From Mesostigma viride (Eukaryota; Streptophyta; Mesostigmatophyceae; Mesostigmatales; Mesostigmataceae), in contig RPFO01001773.1 of the NCBI GenBank assembly GCA_009746045.1, forward strand, positions 5,001 to 44,687: 39,687 nt of DNA, written 5' to 3'. Below the pieces are notes generated by a model that did not search any database, had not been told where the DNA came from, and worked only from the letters and a program-made list of their open reading frames with translations. Shown in pieces: positions 11,301 to 20,459 of the stretch. The stretch's first letter is position 1, and each line of letters starts with the position of its first letter. A program made the translations under genes and the position numbers.

Positions 11301-14300
11301 GGCCATGGTTGCAGCCGTGAATGGTCGCGGCCATGGTTGCAGCCGTGAATGGTGGCGGCCATGGTTGCAGCCGTGAATGGTCGCGGCCATGGTTGCAGCC
11401 GTGAATGGTCGCGGCCATGGTTGCAGCCGTGAATGGTCGCGGCCATGGTTGCAGCCGTGAATGGTCGCGGCCATGGTTGCAGCCGTGAATGGTCGCGGCC
11501 ATGGTTGCAGCCGTGAATGGTCGCGGCCATGGTTGCAGCCGTGAATGGTGGCGGCCATGGTTGCAGCCGTGAATGGTCGCGGCCATGGTTGCAGCCGTGA
11601 ATGGTCGCGGCCATGGTTGCAGCCGTGAATGGTGGCGGCCATGGTTGCAGCCGTGAATGGTGGCGGCCATGGTTGCAGCCGTGAATGGTCGCGGCCATGG
11701 TTGCAGCCGTGAATGGTCGCGGCCATGGTTGGAGCCGTGAATGGTCGCGGCCATGGTTGCAGCCGTGATGGTCGCGGCCATGGTTGCAGCCGTGAATGGT
11801 CGCGGCCATGGTTGCAGCCGTGAATGGTGGCGGCCATGGTTGCAGCCGTGAATGGTCGCGGCCATGGTTGCAGCCGTGAATGGTCGCGGCCATGGTTGCA
11901 GCCGTGAATGGTCGCGGCCATGGTTGCAGCCGTGAATGGTGGCGGCCATGGTTGCAGCCGTGAATGGTCGCGGCCATGGTTGCAGCCGTGAATGGTCGCG
12001 GCCATGGTTGCAGCCGTGAATGGTGGCGGCCATGGTTGCAGCCGTGAATGGTGGCGGCCATGGTTGCAGCCGTGAATGGTCGCGGCCATGGTTGCAGCCG
12101 TGAATGGTCGCGGCCATGGTTGGAGCCGTGAATGGTCGCGGCCATGGTTGCAGCCGTGGATGGTCGCGGCCATGGTTGCAGCCGTGAATGGTCGCGGCCA
12201 TGGTTGCAGCCGTGAATGGTGGCGGCCATGGTTGCAGCCGTGAATGGTGGCGGCCATGGTTGCAGCCGTGAATGGTCGCGGCCGTGGTTGCAGCCGTGAA
12301 TGGTGGCGGCCGTGGTTGCAGCCGTGAATGGTCGCGGCCATGGTTGCAGCCGTGAATGGTGGCGGCCATGGTTGCAGCCGTGAATGGTCGCGGCCATGGT
12401 TGCAGCCGTGGATGGTCGCGGCCATGGTTGCAGCCGTGAATGGTCGCGGCCATGGTTGCAGCCGTGAATGGTGGCGGCCATGGTTGCAGCCGTGAATGGT
12501 CGCGGCCGTGGTTGCAGCCGTGAATGGTCGCGGCCATGGTTGCAGCCGTGAATGGTCGCGGCCGTGGTTGCAGCCGTGAATGGTGGCGGCCATGGTTGCA
12601 GCCGTGAATGGTGGCGGCCATGGTTGCAGCCGTGAATGGTCGCGGCCATGGTTGCAGCCGTGAATGGTCGCGGCCATGGTTGCAGCCGTGAATGGTGGCG
12701 GCCATGGTTGCAGCCGTGAATGGTCGCGGCCATGGTTGCAGCCGTGAATGGTTGCGGCCATGGTTGCAGCCGTGAATGGTCGCGGCCATGGTTGCAGCCG
12801 TGAATGGTGGCGGCCATGGTTGCAGCCGTGAATGGTCGCGGCCATGGTTGCAGCCGTGAATGGTCGCGGCCATGGTTGCAGCCGTGAATGGTCGCGGCCA
12901 TGGTTGCAGCCGTGAATGGTCGCGGCCATGGTTGCAGCCGTGAATGGTCGCGGCCATGGTTGCAGCCGTGGATGGTTGCAGCCGTGAATGGTCGCGGCCA
13001 TGGTCGCAGCCGTGGATGGTCGCGGCCATGGTTGCAGCCGTGAATGGTCGCGGCCATGGTTGCAGCCGTGAATGGTCGCGGCCATGGTTGCAGCCGTGAA
13101 TGGTCGCGGCCGTGTTGCAGCCGTGAATGGTCGCGGCCGTGGTTGCAGCCGTGGATGGTTGCGGCCATGGTTGCAGCCGTGGATGGTCGCGGCCATGGTT
13201 GCAGCCGTGAATGGTCGCGGCCATGGTTGCAGCCGTGAATGGTCGCGGCCATGGTTGCAGCCGTGAATGGTCGCGGCCATGGTTGCAGCCGTGAATGGTC
13301 GCGGCCATGGTTGCAGCCGTGAATGGTCGCGGCCATGGTTGCAGCCGTGAATGGTCGCGGCCATGGTTGCAGCCGTGAATGGTCGCGGCCGTGGTTGCAG
13401 CCGTGAATGGTCGCGGCCATGGTTGCAGCCGTGAATGGTTGCAGCCGTGGTTGCAGCCGTGAATGGTGGCGGCCATGGTTGCAGCCGTGAATGGTCGCGG
13501 CCATGGTTGCAGCCGTTAATGGTCGCGGCCATGGTTGCAGCCGTGAATGGTCGCGGCCATGGTTGCAGCCGTGAATGGTCGCGGCCATGGTTGCAGCCGT
13601 GAATGGTCGCGGCCATGGTTGCAGCCGTGAATGGTCGCGGCCATGGTTGCAGCCGTGAATGGTCGCGGCCATGGTTGCAGCCGTGAATGGTCGCGGCCAT
13701 GGTTGCAGCCGTTAATGGTCGCGGCCATGGTTGCAGCCGTGAATGGTCGCGGCCATGGTTGCAGCCGTGAATGGTCGCGGCCATGGTTGGAGCCATGAAT
13801 GGTCGCGGCCATGGTTGCAGCCGTGAATGGTGGCGGCCATGGTTGCAGCCGTGAATGGTGGCGGCCATGGTTGCAGCCGTGAATGGTCGCGGCCATGGTT
13901 GGAGCCATGAATGGTCGCGGCCATGGTTGCAGCCGTGAATGGTCGCGGCCATGGTTGCAGCCGTGAATGGTCGCGGCCATGGTTGCAGCCGTGAATGGTC
14001 GCGGCCATGGTTGCAGCCGTGAATGGTCGCGGCCATGGTTGCAGCCGTGAATGGTGGCGGCCATGGTTGCAGCCGTGAATGGTCGCGGCCATGGTTGCAG
14101 CCATGAATGGTCGCGGCCATGGTTGCAGCCGTGAATGGTTGCGGCCATGGTTGCAGCCGTGAATGGTCGCGGCCATGGTTGCAGCCGTGAATGGTGGCGG
14201 CCATGGTTGCAGCCGTGAATGGTCGCGGCCATGGTTGCAGCCGTGAATGGTTGCAGCCGTGGTTGCAGCCGTGGTTGCAGCCGTGAATGGTTGCAGCCAT

Positions 14301-14455
14301 GGTTGCAGCCGTGAATGGTCGCGGCCATGGTTGCAGCCGTGAATGGTCGCGGCCATGGTTGCAGCCGTGAATGGTCGCGGCCGTGGTTGCAGCCGTGAAT
14401 GTTTGCAGCCGTGAATGGTTGCAGCCGTGAATGTTTGCAGCCGTGAATGGTCGCA
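5351..14455 (+). repeat. 9.1-kb minisatellite, 28-bp unit, about 325 copies
   Basis: The unit is two related 12-bp halves (ATGGTCGCGGCC, then ATGGTTGCAGCC) followed by GTGA. Common variants are GGCGGCC for CGCGGCC, TTGCGGCC, GTGG for GTGA, and GGAGCC for GCAGCC. Shortened 16-bp units lacking one half are scattered through the array. Almost every unit has one TGA in the + direction. In the reverse direction the unit has no stop in any frame, and because 28 = 1 mod 3 all three frames give the same 28-residue periodic peptide. That explains the very long reverse ORFs, which I do not annotate as genes. The array follows the proposed kinase stop and ends about 90 bp before a possible minus-strand exon. 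Confidence 0.97.
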
Positions 14456-14469
14456 AAACATGGTCGCGG

Positions 14470-14545
14470 TTCCACCATGTCCCCCAGTGCTCCGGGTCAG
14501 ATGCCAGCTGCATTAATTTGTTGGTGTCAACCAGCAGCTGGTACT
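14470..14545 (-). other. Possible minus-strand exon fragment beside the minisatellite
   Basis: Read on the minus strand, a pyrimidine-rich tract ending CACACACCAG precedes an open stretch giving YQLLVDTNKLMQLASD and then PEHWGTWW. This amino-acid mix is unlike the surrounding low-complexity sequence and resembles real coding. It is followed by a possible GT donor near the array edge. The frame runs on into the minisatellite, which is probably coincidence because the array has no reverse stop. I do not recognise the protein. If real, it belongs to a gene convergent with the kinase. Confidence 0.3.
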
Positions 14546-16993
14546 CTGGTGTGTGAGGCAAAGCATTTGTGCCGCTCCAAAGAATGAGGCAGCTACAGGA
14601 CGTGCACACCCACCGCAGTAAATGGCGCCGTGGTATGCGTACAGTACAGCGTATATGCACCGGCTGTGCCTGGCGGAAACTTGTACGCATGACATCCTAG
14701 AGCAGTACGCCTTTGGCATGCTGCCTGTCACATGCTCTAGCCCGGCTCCTGCCAGGACATCTGTGTGCCTGAGGCCGCGCAGCGTGGAGGTTGTTTGCTG
14801 CCTCGGGCCAGGCCATCCTGCTCCATCCCTCATGATGATAGGGGTTGCGCATCCCATGAGGGATGTGGAATGAGGGATCGCGAGGGGTTGGCGGTGGGAT
14901 TCCTCAGGGAGGGGATGCCGACAGGCAAGGGAGGGAGTGTGGCGTCGTGCCACCGCTGAGCATTGACTGTCGCACTCCTTGTACAGACTGCTTGTCTCGC
15001 TCGCTAGTCTCAAAATGAGTTTTTTGGTTGGCGTTTCTTGCCAGACATCCCATCGACTATTTTCTGCTGCATCCATGTGCGCCTGCTTGCAACCAATACC
15101 GCGCGCAGACGCCTCGGATACCACCTCGCAGTAATCCAGCGGCGCGAGGGGGAGGCGGTCGTGGCGCGTGGACAAGGGTGAGTGTACGCCAGTGGGGTCT
15201 CGTCTCACCGGCCTCGTTCGCCTGTTGCTTTGGGTTCCTTCTCTTTTCTGAATGGTGTGTGTTCTCTTTTCCTTAAAGTGTCGTGATCAATGGGTAAATG
15301 GTTGGCATTTAGTTTTAGCTAAACTGGTTAGGTCTCGTTCTGAATGTTAGCCAGCCATCATTTCAATATACACAGCTACAGGTTTCCACCTCCATTCATT
15401 TCCATCATCCTGCATGACTCAACAAATGTGGATATAATAGCATCAGGAGCATTATAAAATAAAGCAAGCTCAAGCCACAATGGTTGGGATTCTCCCGATT
15501 TCTGGCCTGCGCTGGTTGTCTCTTTGCTATGGTTGGCATGGGAGAGTCCTCAGTGGCTGGGCCCCCCAGGCAGTGAGAGAAGCTGGGGCACCCTTCCTCC
15601 TCGTCTAATAACGGCTGGCGATTCCTTTATTGGTACCCACGTGACGCACTCACGTGCTTTAATTCAATCTAATTCGTCTTGGAAGCCGCATGGCAGTGTG
15701 AGGGAGGGCAGAGCGTAGCTCCTGGGGGGCGCGTGTGGGAGCACTTTTGTTTTGTATGGGTGTGCGTGAACTCGGGGGCTTTGGCTTATGGTGGGCGAAG
15801 GGTGCGGGAGGGGCAGGATGGGATGAACGGAGCCCTCATAAATGGCTTCTCCATGATCACACGGCGCAGTTTAATAGTATGATTCGGTGCCATCCTCTGA
15901 GGGAGCGCGGGCATATAAACAGCCATAGTGGTTGTCAGTGGTTATCACATTGATATAAGCGGCGGCCACATAAGCGGTATGCCTTGTCAGATGCCCCCCC
16001 ACACTAATGGAGGTTTTGTGCATCGCGACACGCTGCTGCTTTGTTATGTTGCTGTTACCTAAGCAATATCAATTTGATAATGATACGATATGTACAGGTG
16101 GCTGCACGGTTCCCCATGCAAAACGGGCCTGCTGCGCTGGATCTGGCGGAGGGGAGTGGTTCTGGAGGACGTGCCAGCAACCAGAACGCACTTCTTGAGA
16201 AACACCGTGCTGGGCCCGCTGCGCCGTCGCCTGCTACCGAGGCATGCATGTCAAGGCAAGCTCCGCAGGGCAGGGTGCTGCTGTTTTGGTCAGCGGCGTG
16301 GTATACTGTTCCTTGGACCAACTTTTTACGTGTAGTTAGTTAGCCTGTGCAGGAAACAACAGCACAAGTTAAGGGAGCACTTTCATTGAAAACTACAGGC
16401 CGGCAAATAAGGTGCCGAACAGCTGCCAAAGAAACGGCGACGGGGTGACCATTTGTGGTTTGCAAGCATGGGTGGTTGCCAGGGCTACGCCAGCGCATTC
16501 CATGGGTTCACTAGCTTTGTTGGTCAACCCATCCGTAATACAGCGCTGCTTGTCTCATTCAGATATGGTGGGCAATGAGCAGCTGGTGAGCTCGTGAATT
16601 GAATCGATGTGCCCATTGACAGCTGTGTGCAATTGAGTGACTTGGATTTGGCCAAGTTGTTAATCCTTATTTCTGGGTTGATTGTGGGGCAAAGTGCTGG
16701 CTTCCACCGTTTTTTTGGGCGCTGTGATGCTTCATGTTGTTGGCATATCATGTCAGGAGCTGTTGTATACATCAGTTGAAGATCTATTCATTTATGTATC
16801 AAGCAGACAGCCTCTGTGTATCGATGAGCCTTTGTGTATAGTTATATTTCTAAGGAGCAGTTGCTGGTGGATGCTAGGAACAGACAGAGTAAGGGGTTGC
16901 AGTCAGGTTGTATGCTAATTGTTAAAAAAAAACTTGGAATCTAATCATGTACACGTGTGTAGTACTCCCACACACACAGATCTCGAATGATTT
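14546..16993. other. Unique sequence with no assignable gene
   Basis: This stretch is less GC-rich than the flanks and holds only short ORFs. One exon-like block on the + strand runs from about 16097 (after TGTACAG) to about 16255 and encodes a polar, Ala/Gly-rich stretch including GSGSGGRASNQNALLEKH. It has no recognisable domain and no partner exon I can join. A run of nine A at about 16923-16931 could be a retrocopy tail or chance. Nothing else here is supported. Confidence 0.4.
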
Positions 16994-17053
16994 ATCTAGT
17001 ACCAAATCCAAAAGGCTTGCATCACTCCCCGGAAAGGAGAACTTTTGCGGATG
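16994..17053 (+). repeat. 60-bp direct repeat, copy 1 (partner 17607-17666)
   Basis: The block from ATCTAGTACCAAATCC to TTTTGCGGATG matches 17607-17666 with two visible mismatches. The copies are 613 bp apart in the same orientation. Copy 2 is read within the minus-strand ORF 17178-17726; copy 1 lies beyond the stop of that ORF. Confidence 0.92.
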
Positions 17054-17177
17054 TAAGTAAGTACTTGCGTGTCATGCGCAAAGGCATGCCACGGAGTACT
17101 ATGCTAATCTCATTAGAGAAATAATGACACAAAAGTTTAAACAAATATCGTCTGCATCATCCCCCAACCGTTAAGCA

Positions 17178-17726
17178 CTATATGGGGATGTAATCCTCAT
17201 CCGAGCTGTCCTCTACTGTAATGGCAGACGAGGCGGTAGTGTAGCGGCTATCCTCAGGACCAATAACCTCCACCTGCGGACTTCTACCCTGGCTAGCAAC
17301 AGGCCGCGGGGCCCGTGGGGAGAAAACAGGAGCATACCCCTCGGGAAGGTGCTTATCGCAGATGGCAGCCCATTTCTCCTTGTCAATCATGCGGGCGCGG
17401 AGTACGGATAGTCCCAGAAGCCCTGCATCTTCAAGCAGTTGTGTCACATAGGTCCGGGTCGCGCCGCGCCCGGCAAGTTTGCCAGTGGGTTGCGATGGGA
17501 CAAGGGGACCCTGCCATAGGAGGAGGTGTCTACCTGGTTGGCCCGTCTTAAGGCCCCCGGCAGGGCCCACATCGGTATTCACCTGGTCTGTGCGGGCAAG
17601 ATGGCCATCTAGTACCAAATCCGAAAGGCTTGCATCACTCCCCGGACAGGAGAACTTTTGCGGATGACTGTAGGTGTAAGTTGGCGATGCCATGGTAACC
17701 GGAGACGTCCGTCCTATAGTCAGCAA
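17178..17726 (-). CDS. Unassigned ORF with acidic C-terminus, probably an element-derived fragment
   Basis: A 182-codon minus-strand ORF. Its N-terminal third reads through the 60-bp direct repeat and part of the SINE-like sequence, so the real start is probably elsewhere. The C-terminal 100 residues look coding: an amphipathic stretch (VTQLLEDAGLLGLSVLRARM, then DKEKWAAICDKHLPEGY), a Pro/Arg-rich linker, and an acidic Ser-rich end (TVEDSSDEDYIPI) before the stop. No catalytic motif or known domain is visible. Its place between repeats suggests the end of a transposable-element protein. A host gene fragment is possible. Confidence 0.4.
   Translation of the reverse strand: MLTIGRTSPVTMASPTYTYSHPQKFSCPGSDASLSDLVLDGHLARTDQVNTDVGPAGGLKTGQPGRHLLLWQGPLVPSQPTGKLAGRGATRTYVTQLLEDAGLLGLSVLRARMIDKEKWAAICDKHLPEGYAPVFSPRAPRPVASQGRSPQVEVIGPEDSRYTTASSAITVEDSSDEDYIPI
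17607..17666 (+). repeat. 60-bp direct repeat, copy 2
   Basis: Partner of 16994-17053. It runs directly into the SINE-like unit that starts at 17661 (CGGATGACTGTAGGTG), whereas copy 1 diverges after GCGGATG. The two copies therefore share only this block. Confidence 0.92.
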
Positions 17727-17835
17727 AATTGGTGCGAGAGGTCCCCAGTTCGATTCCGGTCGGATTCATTTGCAGATCGCGTTTTCCGCGTTTTCCGCGG
17801 CCTGGCACTGAACGCAAAGGTTTTCACCTTTGCGG
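17661..17835 (+). mobile_element. tRNA-like SINE candidate, complete copy
   Basis: The unit runs from CGGATGACTGTAGGTG to CACCTTTGCGG, about 175 bp. It contains AGTTCGATTCCGG at 17748-17760, a close match to the RNA polymerase III B-box consensus (GGTTCGANTCC) of tRNA genes and tRNA-derived SINEs. I cannot place a convincing A box. A second copy starts at 17891 and shares the whole layout, so this is a repeat family. It is not a working tRNA, because no cloverleaf can be drawn around the B box. Confidence 0.6.
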
Positions 17836-17890
17836 AGTGTCTGATCAGAAGATGGCCGGCAAAGAGGAGGCGGCGGTGTCGGATGGTATG

Positions 17891-18130
17891 CGGATGACTG
17901 TAGGTGTCAGTTGGCGATGCCTTAGGATCAGGAGACCTCCGTCCTATAGTCAGCAAAAGTTGGTGCGAGAGGGCCCCAGTTCGATTAATTAATTAATTAA
18001 TAAGCACGTGACTGCGTCACGTGGGTGCCAATACAGAGTAAAGGTCCCAGTTCGATTCCGGCCTGGATTCATTTGCAGATCGTGTTTTCCGCGGACCGGC
18101 ACTGAACGCAAATGGTCTTCACCTTTGCGG
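17891..18130 (+). mobile_element. tRNA-like SINE candidate, second copy, split by a 59-bp insert
   Basis: Segment 17891-17986 matches the 5' half of the copy at 17661 and stops inside the B box (AGTTCGATT). Segment 18041-18130 matches the 3' half from AGTTCGATTCCGG to CACCTTTGCGG. CCCAGTTCGATT is present on both sides of the gap (17975-17986 and 18046-18057), a 12-bp duplication of the kind made on insertion. Confidence 0.65.
17987..18045 (+). mobile_element. 59-bp insert with a perfect palindrome, flanked by a 12-bp duplication
   Basis: The insert is an (AATT)n tract followed by CACGTGAC-TGC-GTCACGTG at 18005-18023, an 8-bp perfect stem with a 3-base centre. CCCAGTTCGATT flanks it directly on both sides. 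It could be a tiny foldback element or a solo hairpin insertion. A replication-slippage duplication is the alternative. Confidence 0.5.
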
Positions 18131-18369
18131 CATGCCAAATCAGAAAATACACCTGCTCTGCATGCATCAATGTTTAATATTTTACAAGGCACAAGCTAGT
18201 GCGCATGCATGCACACATGGGCCGGCAATTGCATGCATGGGGTGTCATGAGCTTGCATGCGTACGTTGACAAACCACAATGCTACAGCTGTAGTGGCGAG
18301 CCCCAAATTGTGAATTTAGCTGATCATGCATGCACTTTCAGTCTCCTCGCACGCGCAGAGGTCGAGCCA
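18131..18369. other. GCATGC-rich unique stretch
   Basis: About 240 bp with many GCATGC and ATGCAT words (for example near 18203, 18231, 18255 and 18325) and no coding signal. Nothing functional is supported. Confidence 0.5.
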
Positions 18370-18660
18370 AGAGCCAAGAGCCATGGCCAGCGGGGAAGCC
18401 GATGGCCATGACCTCCGTTTTCTTGCTGATCATAAGCCCCACCTTCCGCGGTTCCAGTGACTAGCTATCTAGCCAGAGTTGGGCCGGCGGACTCCAGGGT
18501 CTCCACAAGCGTCGTGTCGTCAGCGTAGATCAGATCGCTCAGTCGGTAGGGCGGGCCAACCCCGCCGTAGCTGGCGTACTCCGTGATCTCGATCCCCGGC
18601 GGGCGCCCCTCCACCTGGGCAAAGCGGGATTGTGCACGCCTCATAATATAGTCCACCATA

Positions 18661-18693
18661 ATGATGAATGAATGAATGAATGAATGAATGAAT
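18661..18693 (+). repeat. (GAAT)n microsatellite inside the RT pseudogene
   Basis: About seven GAAT units. On the minus strand they insert an Ile-His-Ser-Phe repeat between RT domains B and C, further evidence that the RT is not functional. Confidence 0.95.
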
Positions 18694-18978
18694 TGAACTC
18701 GTGCTCCCGTTGGGGAGTCACGGAGCACCGAGGTGCTTTTAATCCCTGTGTGTGCACAACAGGAAGAAAAGGCCGAGAGACCCCAGGGCTTTCTCCTTCA
18801 TGCCAGAGGCCATGCCGCAGCTGCAATCGGACACGTTAGACGATCGATCCGGCAAGTTCTGTGGGTGCAATATGACCCATGTGAGCATATCATAACAATG
18901 AGCGTGGGCAAGTAATCTGATCATAGCCAGGACGTAGCATGGCTGTACAAGGATAATGATGAATAGATATATGGGGAG

Positions 18979-19285
18979 TGTTGCCGGCTCCGGGAGGACC
19001 GGCTGGACCTGGAGGGCCAGCGGGCCCCATGGTCGGCGCGGACCTGGACGTCATATTGGCGTCAGCGCTTGTCGGTGGCGCTGACTCGGGCCATGGCTGA
19101 CATCATGCTCCGCCGTACGCGGGCTGATTTTGCGGTGCAGCAGGGCTATTAGGTTCCTCCCGTTAGGCGTTTCCATTGGTCTTATCGTAGTATAGAGCTT
19201 TGACATGGCTCTGTATATAGGTTTATAGCTGGGCGTTTGCTTTGGTTTGAGTGATTTCACTCTGCTGTAAGTAATTATATTTTTA
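18979..19285 (+). mobile_element. 307-bp retroposon-like element with 14-bp target-site duplication
   Basis: The element is flanked by identical AGATATATGGGGAG at 18965-18978 and 19286-19299. Removing it and one flank restores the RT domain B reading frame, so this is a genuine insertion. It starts TGTTGCCGGC and ends in an A/T-rich tail (TAATTATATTTTTA). Its first part can be read as an ORF end (MADIMLRRTRADFAVQQGY, then TAG), followed by about 130 bp of non-coding sequence. It could therefore be a short 3'-end fragment of a LINE or a SINE that borrowed one. A 14-bp duplication fits target-primed reverse transcription better than a cut-and-paste transposon. Confidence 0.85.
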
Positions 19286-19737
19286 AGATATATGGGGAGA
19301 GCACACAGCCCTGCCACACCCCAGTGTGCATGGGGGAATGCCTGAGTGACGCCGTCAGCGCGGTACGGACCTGGCCGCTTGGGACCCTTCATAGAACTGG
19401 CCAGCGGCCGGATGATCTCAACAATGTACGATGGGACACGGAACAGGTGGAGGACCACCCACAGGGCCGGCGTCCTATATAACCGCGTATCGAATGCCTT
19501 GGTGTAATCCGCGAAGATCAATATAGCAATGGTATAAGAGGCCGGGGGGCAGGGGCCGGCGGCCCACTTCAGCTCGATCAGGCGGCGCCGGCAGTCATGG
19601 TGACCATAACACAATTGCGACCAACACGGAAGCCCATCTGGGACTGACCTAAATGGGAATCAAGGCTGGCACGCATGCGGTTCAGCAGGAGACGCATGAG
19701 GACTTTCAGCACGCAGCTTTGGAGGCATACGCCACGG

Positions 19738-20052
19738 TATATATTAAAAATATAATTACTTACAGCAGAGTGAAATCATTATAAACCAAAGCAAACGCCC
19801 AGGGATAAACCTATAGTAGTATACAGAGCCATGTCAAAGCTCTATACTACAATAAGATCGACCAATGGAAACTCCTAACGGGAGGAACCTAATAGCCCTG
19901 CTGCACCGCAAAATCAGCCCGCGTACGGCGGAGCATGATGTCAGCCATGGCCCGAGTCAGCGCCACCGACAAGCGCTGACGCCAATATGACGTCCAGGTC
20001 CGCGCCAACCATGGGGCCCGCTGGCCCTCCAGGTCCAGCCGGTCCTCCCGGT
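19738..20052 (-). mobile_element. Inverted copy 1 of the 307-bp element
   Basis: It is the reverse complement of 18979-19285, with small differences such as AATCATTATAAACC and AAGATCGACC. It starts at the A/T end (ATTAAAAATATAATTACTTAC) and ends CCGGTCCTCCCGG. CGGTATATAT lies at both of its borders, either a short duplication or a tandem junction. Together with the copy at 18979 it forms a foldback pair around about 450 bp of RT sequence. Confidence 0.85.
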
Positions 20053-20357
20053 ATATATATATTAAAAATATAATTACTTACAACAGAGTGAAATCACTCA
20101 AACCAAAGCAAACGCCCAGCTATAAACCTATATACAGAGCCATATGTCAAAGCTCTATACTACGATAAGACCAATGGAAACGCCTAACGGGAGGAACCTA
20201 ATAGCCCTGCTGCACCGCAAAATCAGCCCGCGTACGGCGGAGCATGATGTCAGCCATGGCCCGAGTCAGCGCCACCGACAAGCGCTGACGCCAATATGAC
20301 GTCCAGGTCCGCGCCGACCATGGGGCCCGCTGGCCCTCCAGGTCCAGCCGGTCCTCC
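20053..20357 (-). mobile_element. Inverted copy 2 of the 307-bp element, in tandem with copy 1
   Basis: It has the same orientation as copy 1 and follows it directly across a TATATATATATT junction. It ends GGTCCTCC at about 20357, where unrelated AT-rich sequence begins (CACATCAAATTTTTTGG). It is closer to the 18979 copy in places, for example TCACTCAAACC and CCCAGCTATAAACC. Confidence 0.85.
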
Positions 20358-20459
20358 CCACATCAAATTTTTTGGGCACTTTCTGGCCAAAAAATTATTT
20401 GACTGGCTTGCTAAAACATGTTGAACCCAGGTTTTGGGCCCAAGCGAGCACATATATGG

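Larger units (their letters stand above)
18370..19735 (-). pseudogene. Broken LINE reverse transcriptase (non-LTR)
   Basis: Read on the minus strand, the RT blocks occur in order. First comes LQSCVLKVLMRLLLNRM with GFRVGRN (about 19735-19610). After a frame change comes the domain A region with FADYTKAFDT (Asp near 19509). Domain B has GVAGLCALPIYL (about 19329-19290). After a 307-bp insertion the frame resumes as LFIIILVQPC (from about 18970). Domain C has LIYADDTTLVE (YADD at 18527-18516) and domain D has GLMISKKTEVM (18440-18405). Stops, frameshifts and a GAAT microsatellite interrupt it, so it is dead. The sequence is cut off abruptly at 19735, where an inverted copy of the inserting element begins. 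Its YADD motif and sequence differ from the RT at 25.2-25.8 kb, so it is a different LINE family. Confidence 0.88.

Noticed and set aside
5351-14455. CRISPR-like array (28-bp repeats)
   Set aside because: There are no spacers; units are directly adjacent and the context is eukaryotic.
5212-14690. Reverse-strand ORFs of 2754, 2354, 1845 and 955 codons
   Set aside because: They are the 28-bp minisatellite read without stops. The same peptide appears in all three frames, codon use simply follows the repeat, and no promoter, splice or domain evidence supports them.
17748-17760. A functional tRNA gene at the B-box match
   Set aside because: No acceptor stem, anticodon arm or A box can be drawn around it; it fits a SINE-like repeat.
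20250-20453. Collagen-like minus-strand ORF (PGGPAGPGGPAGP)
   Set aside because: It lies within a copy of the 307-bp element, is 67 codons long and recurs in every copy. It is better read as element sequence.
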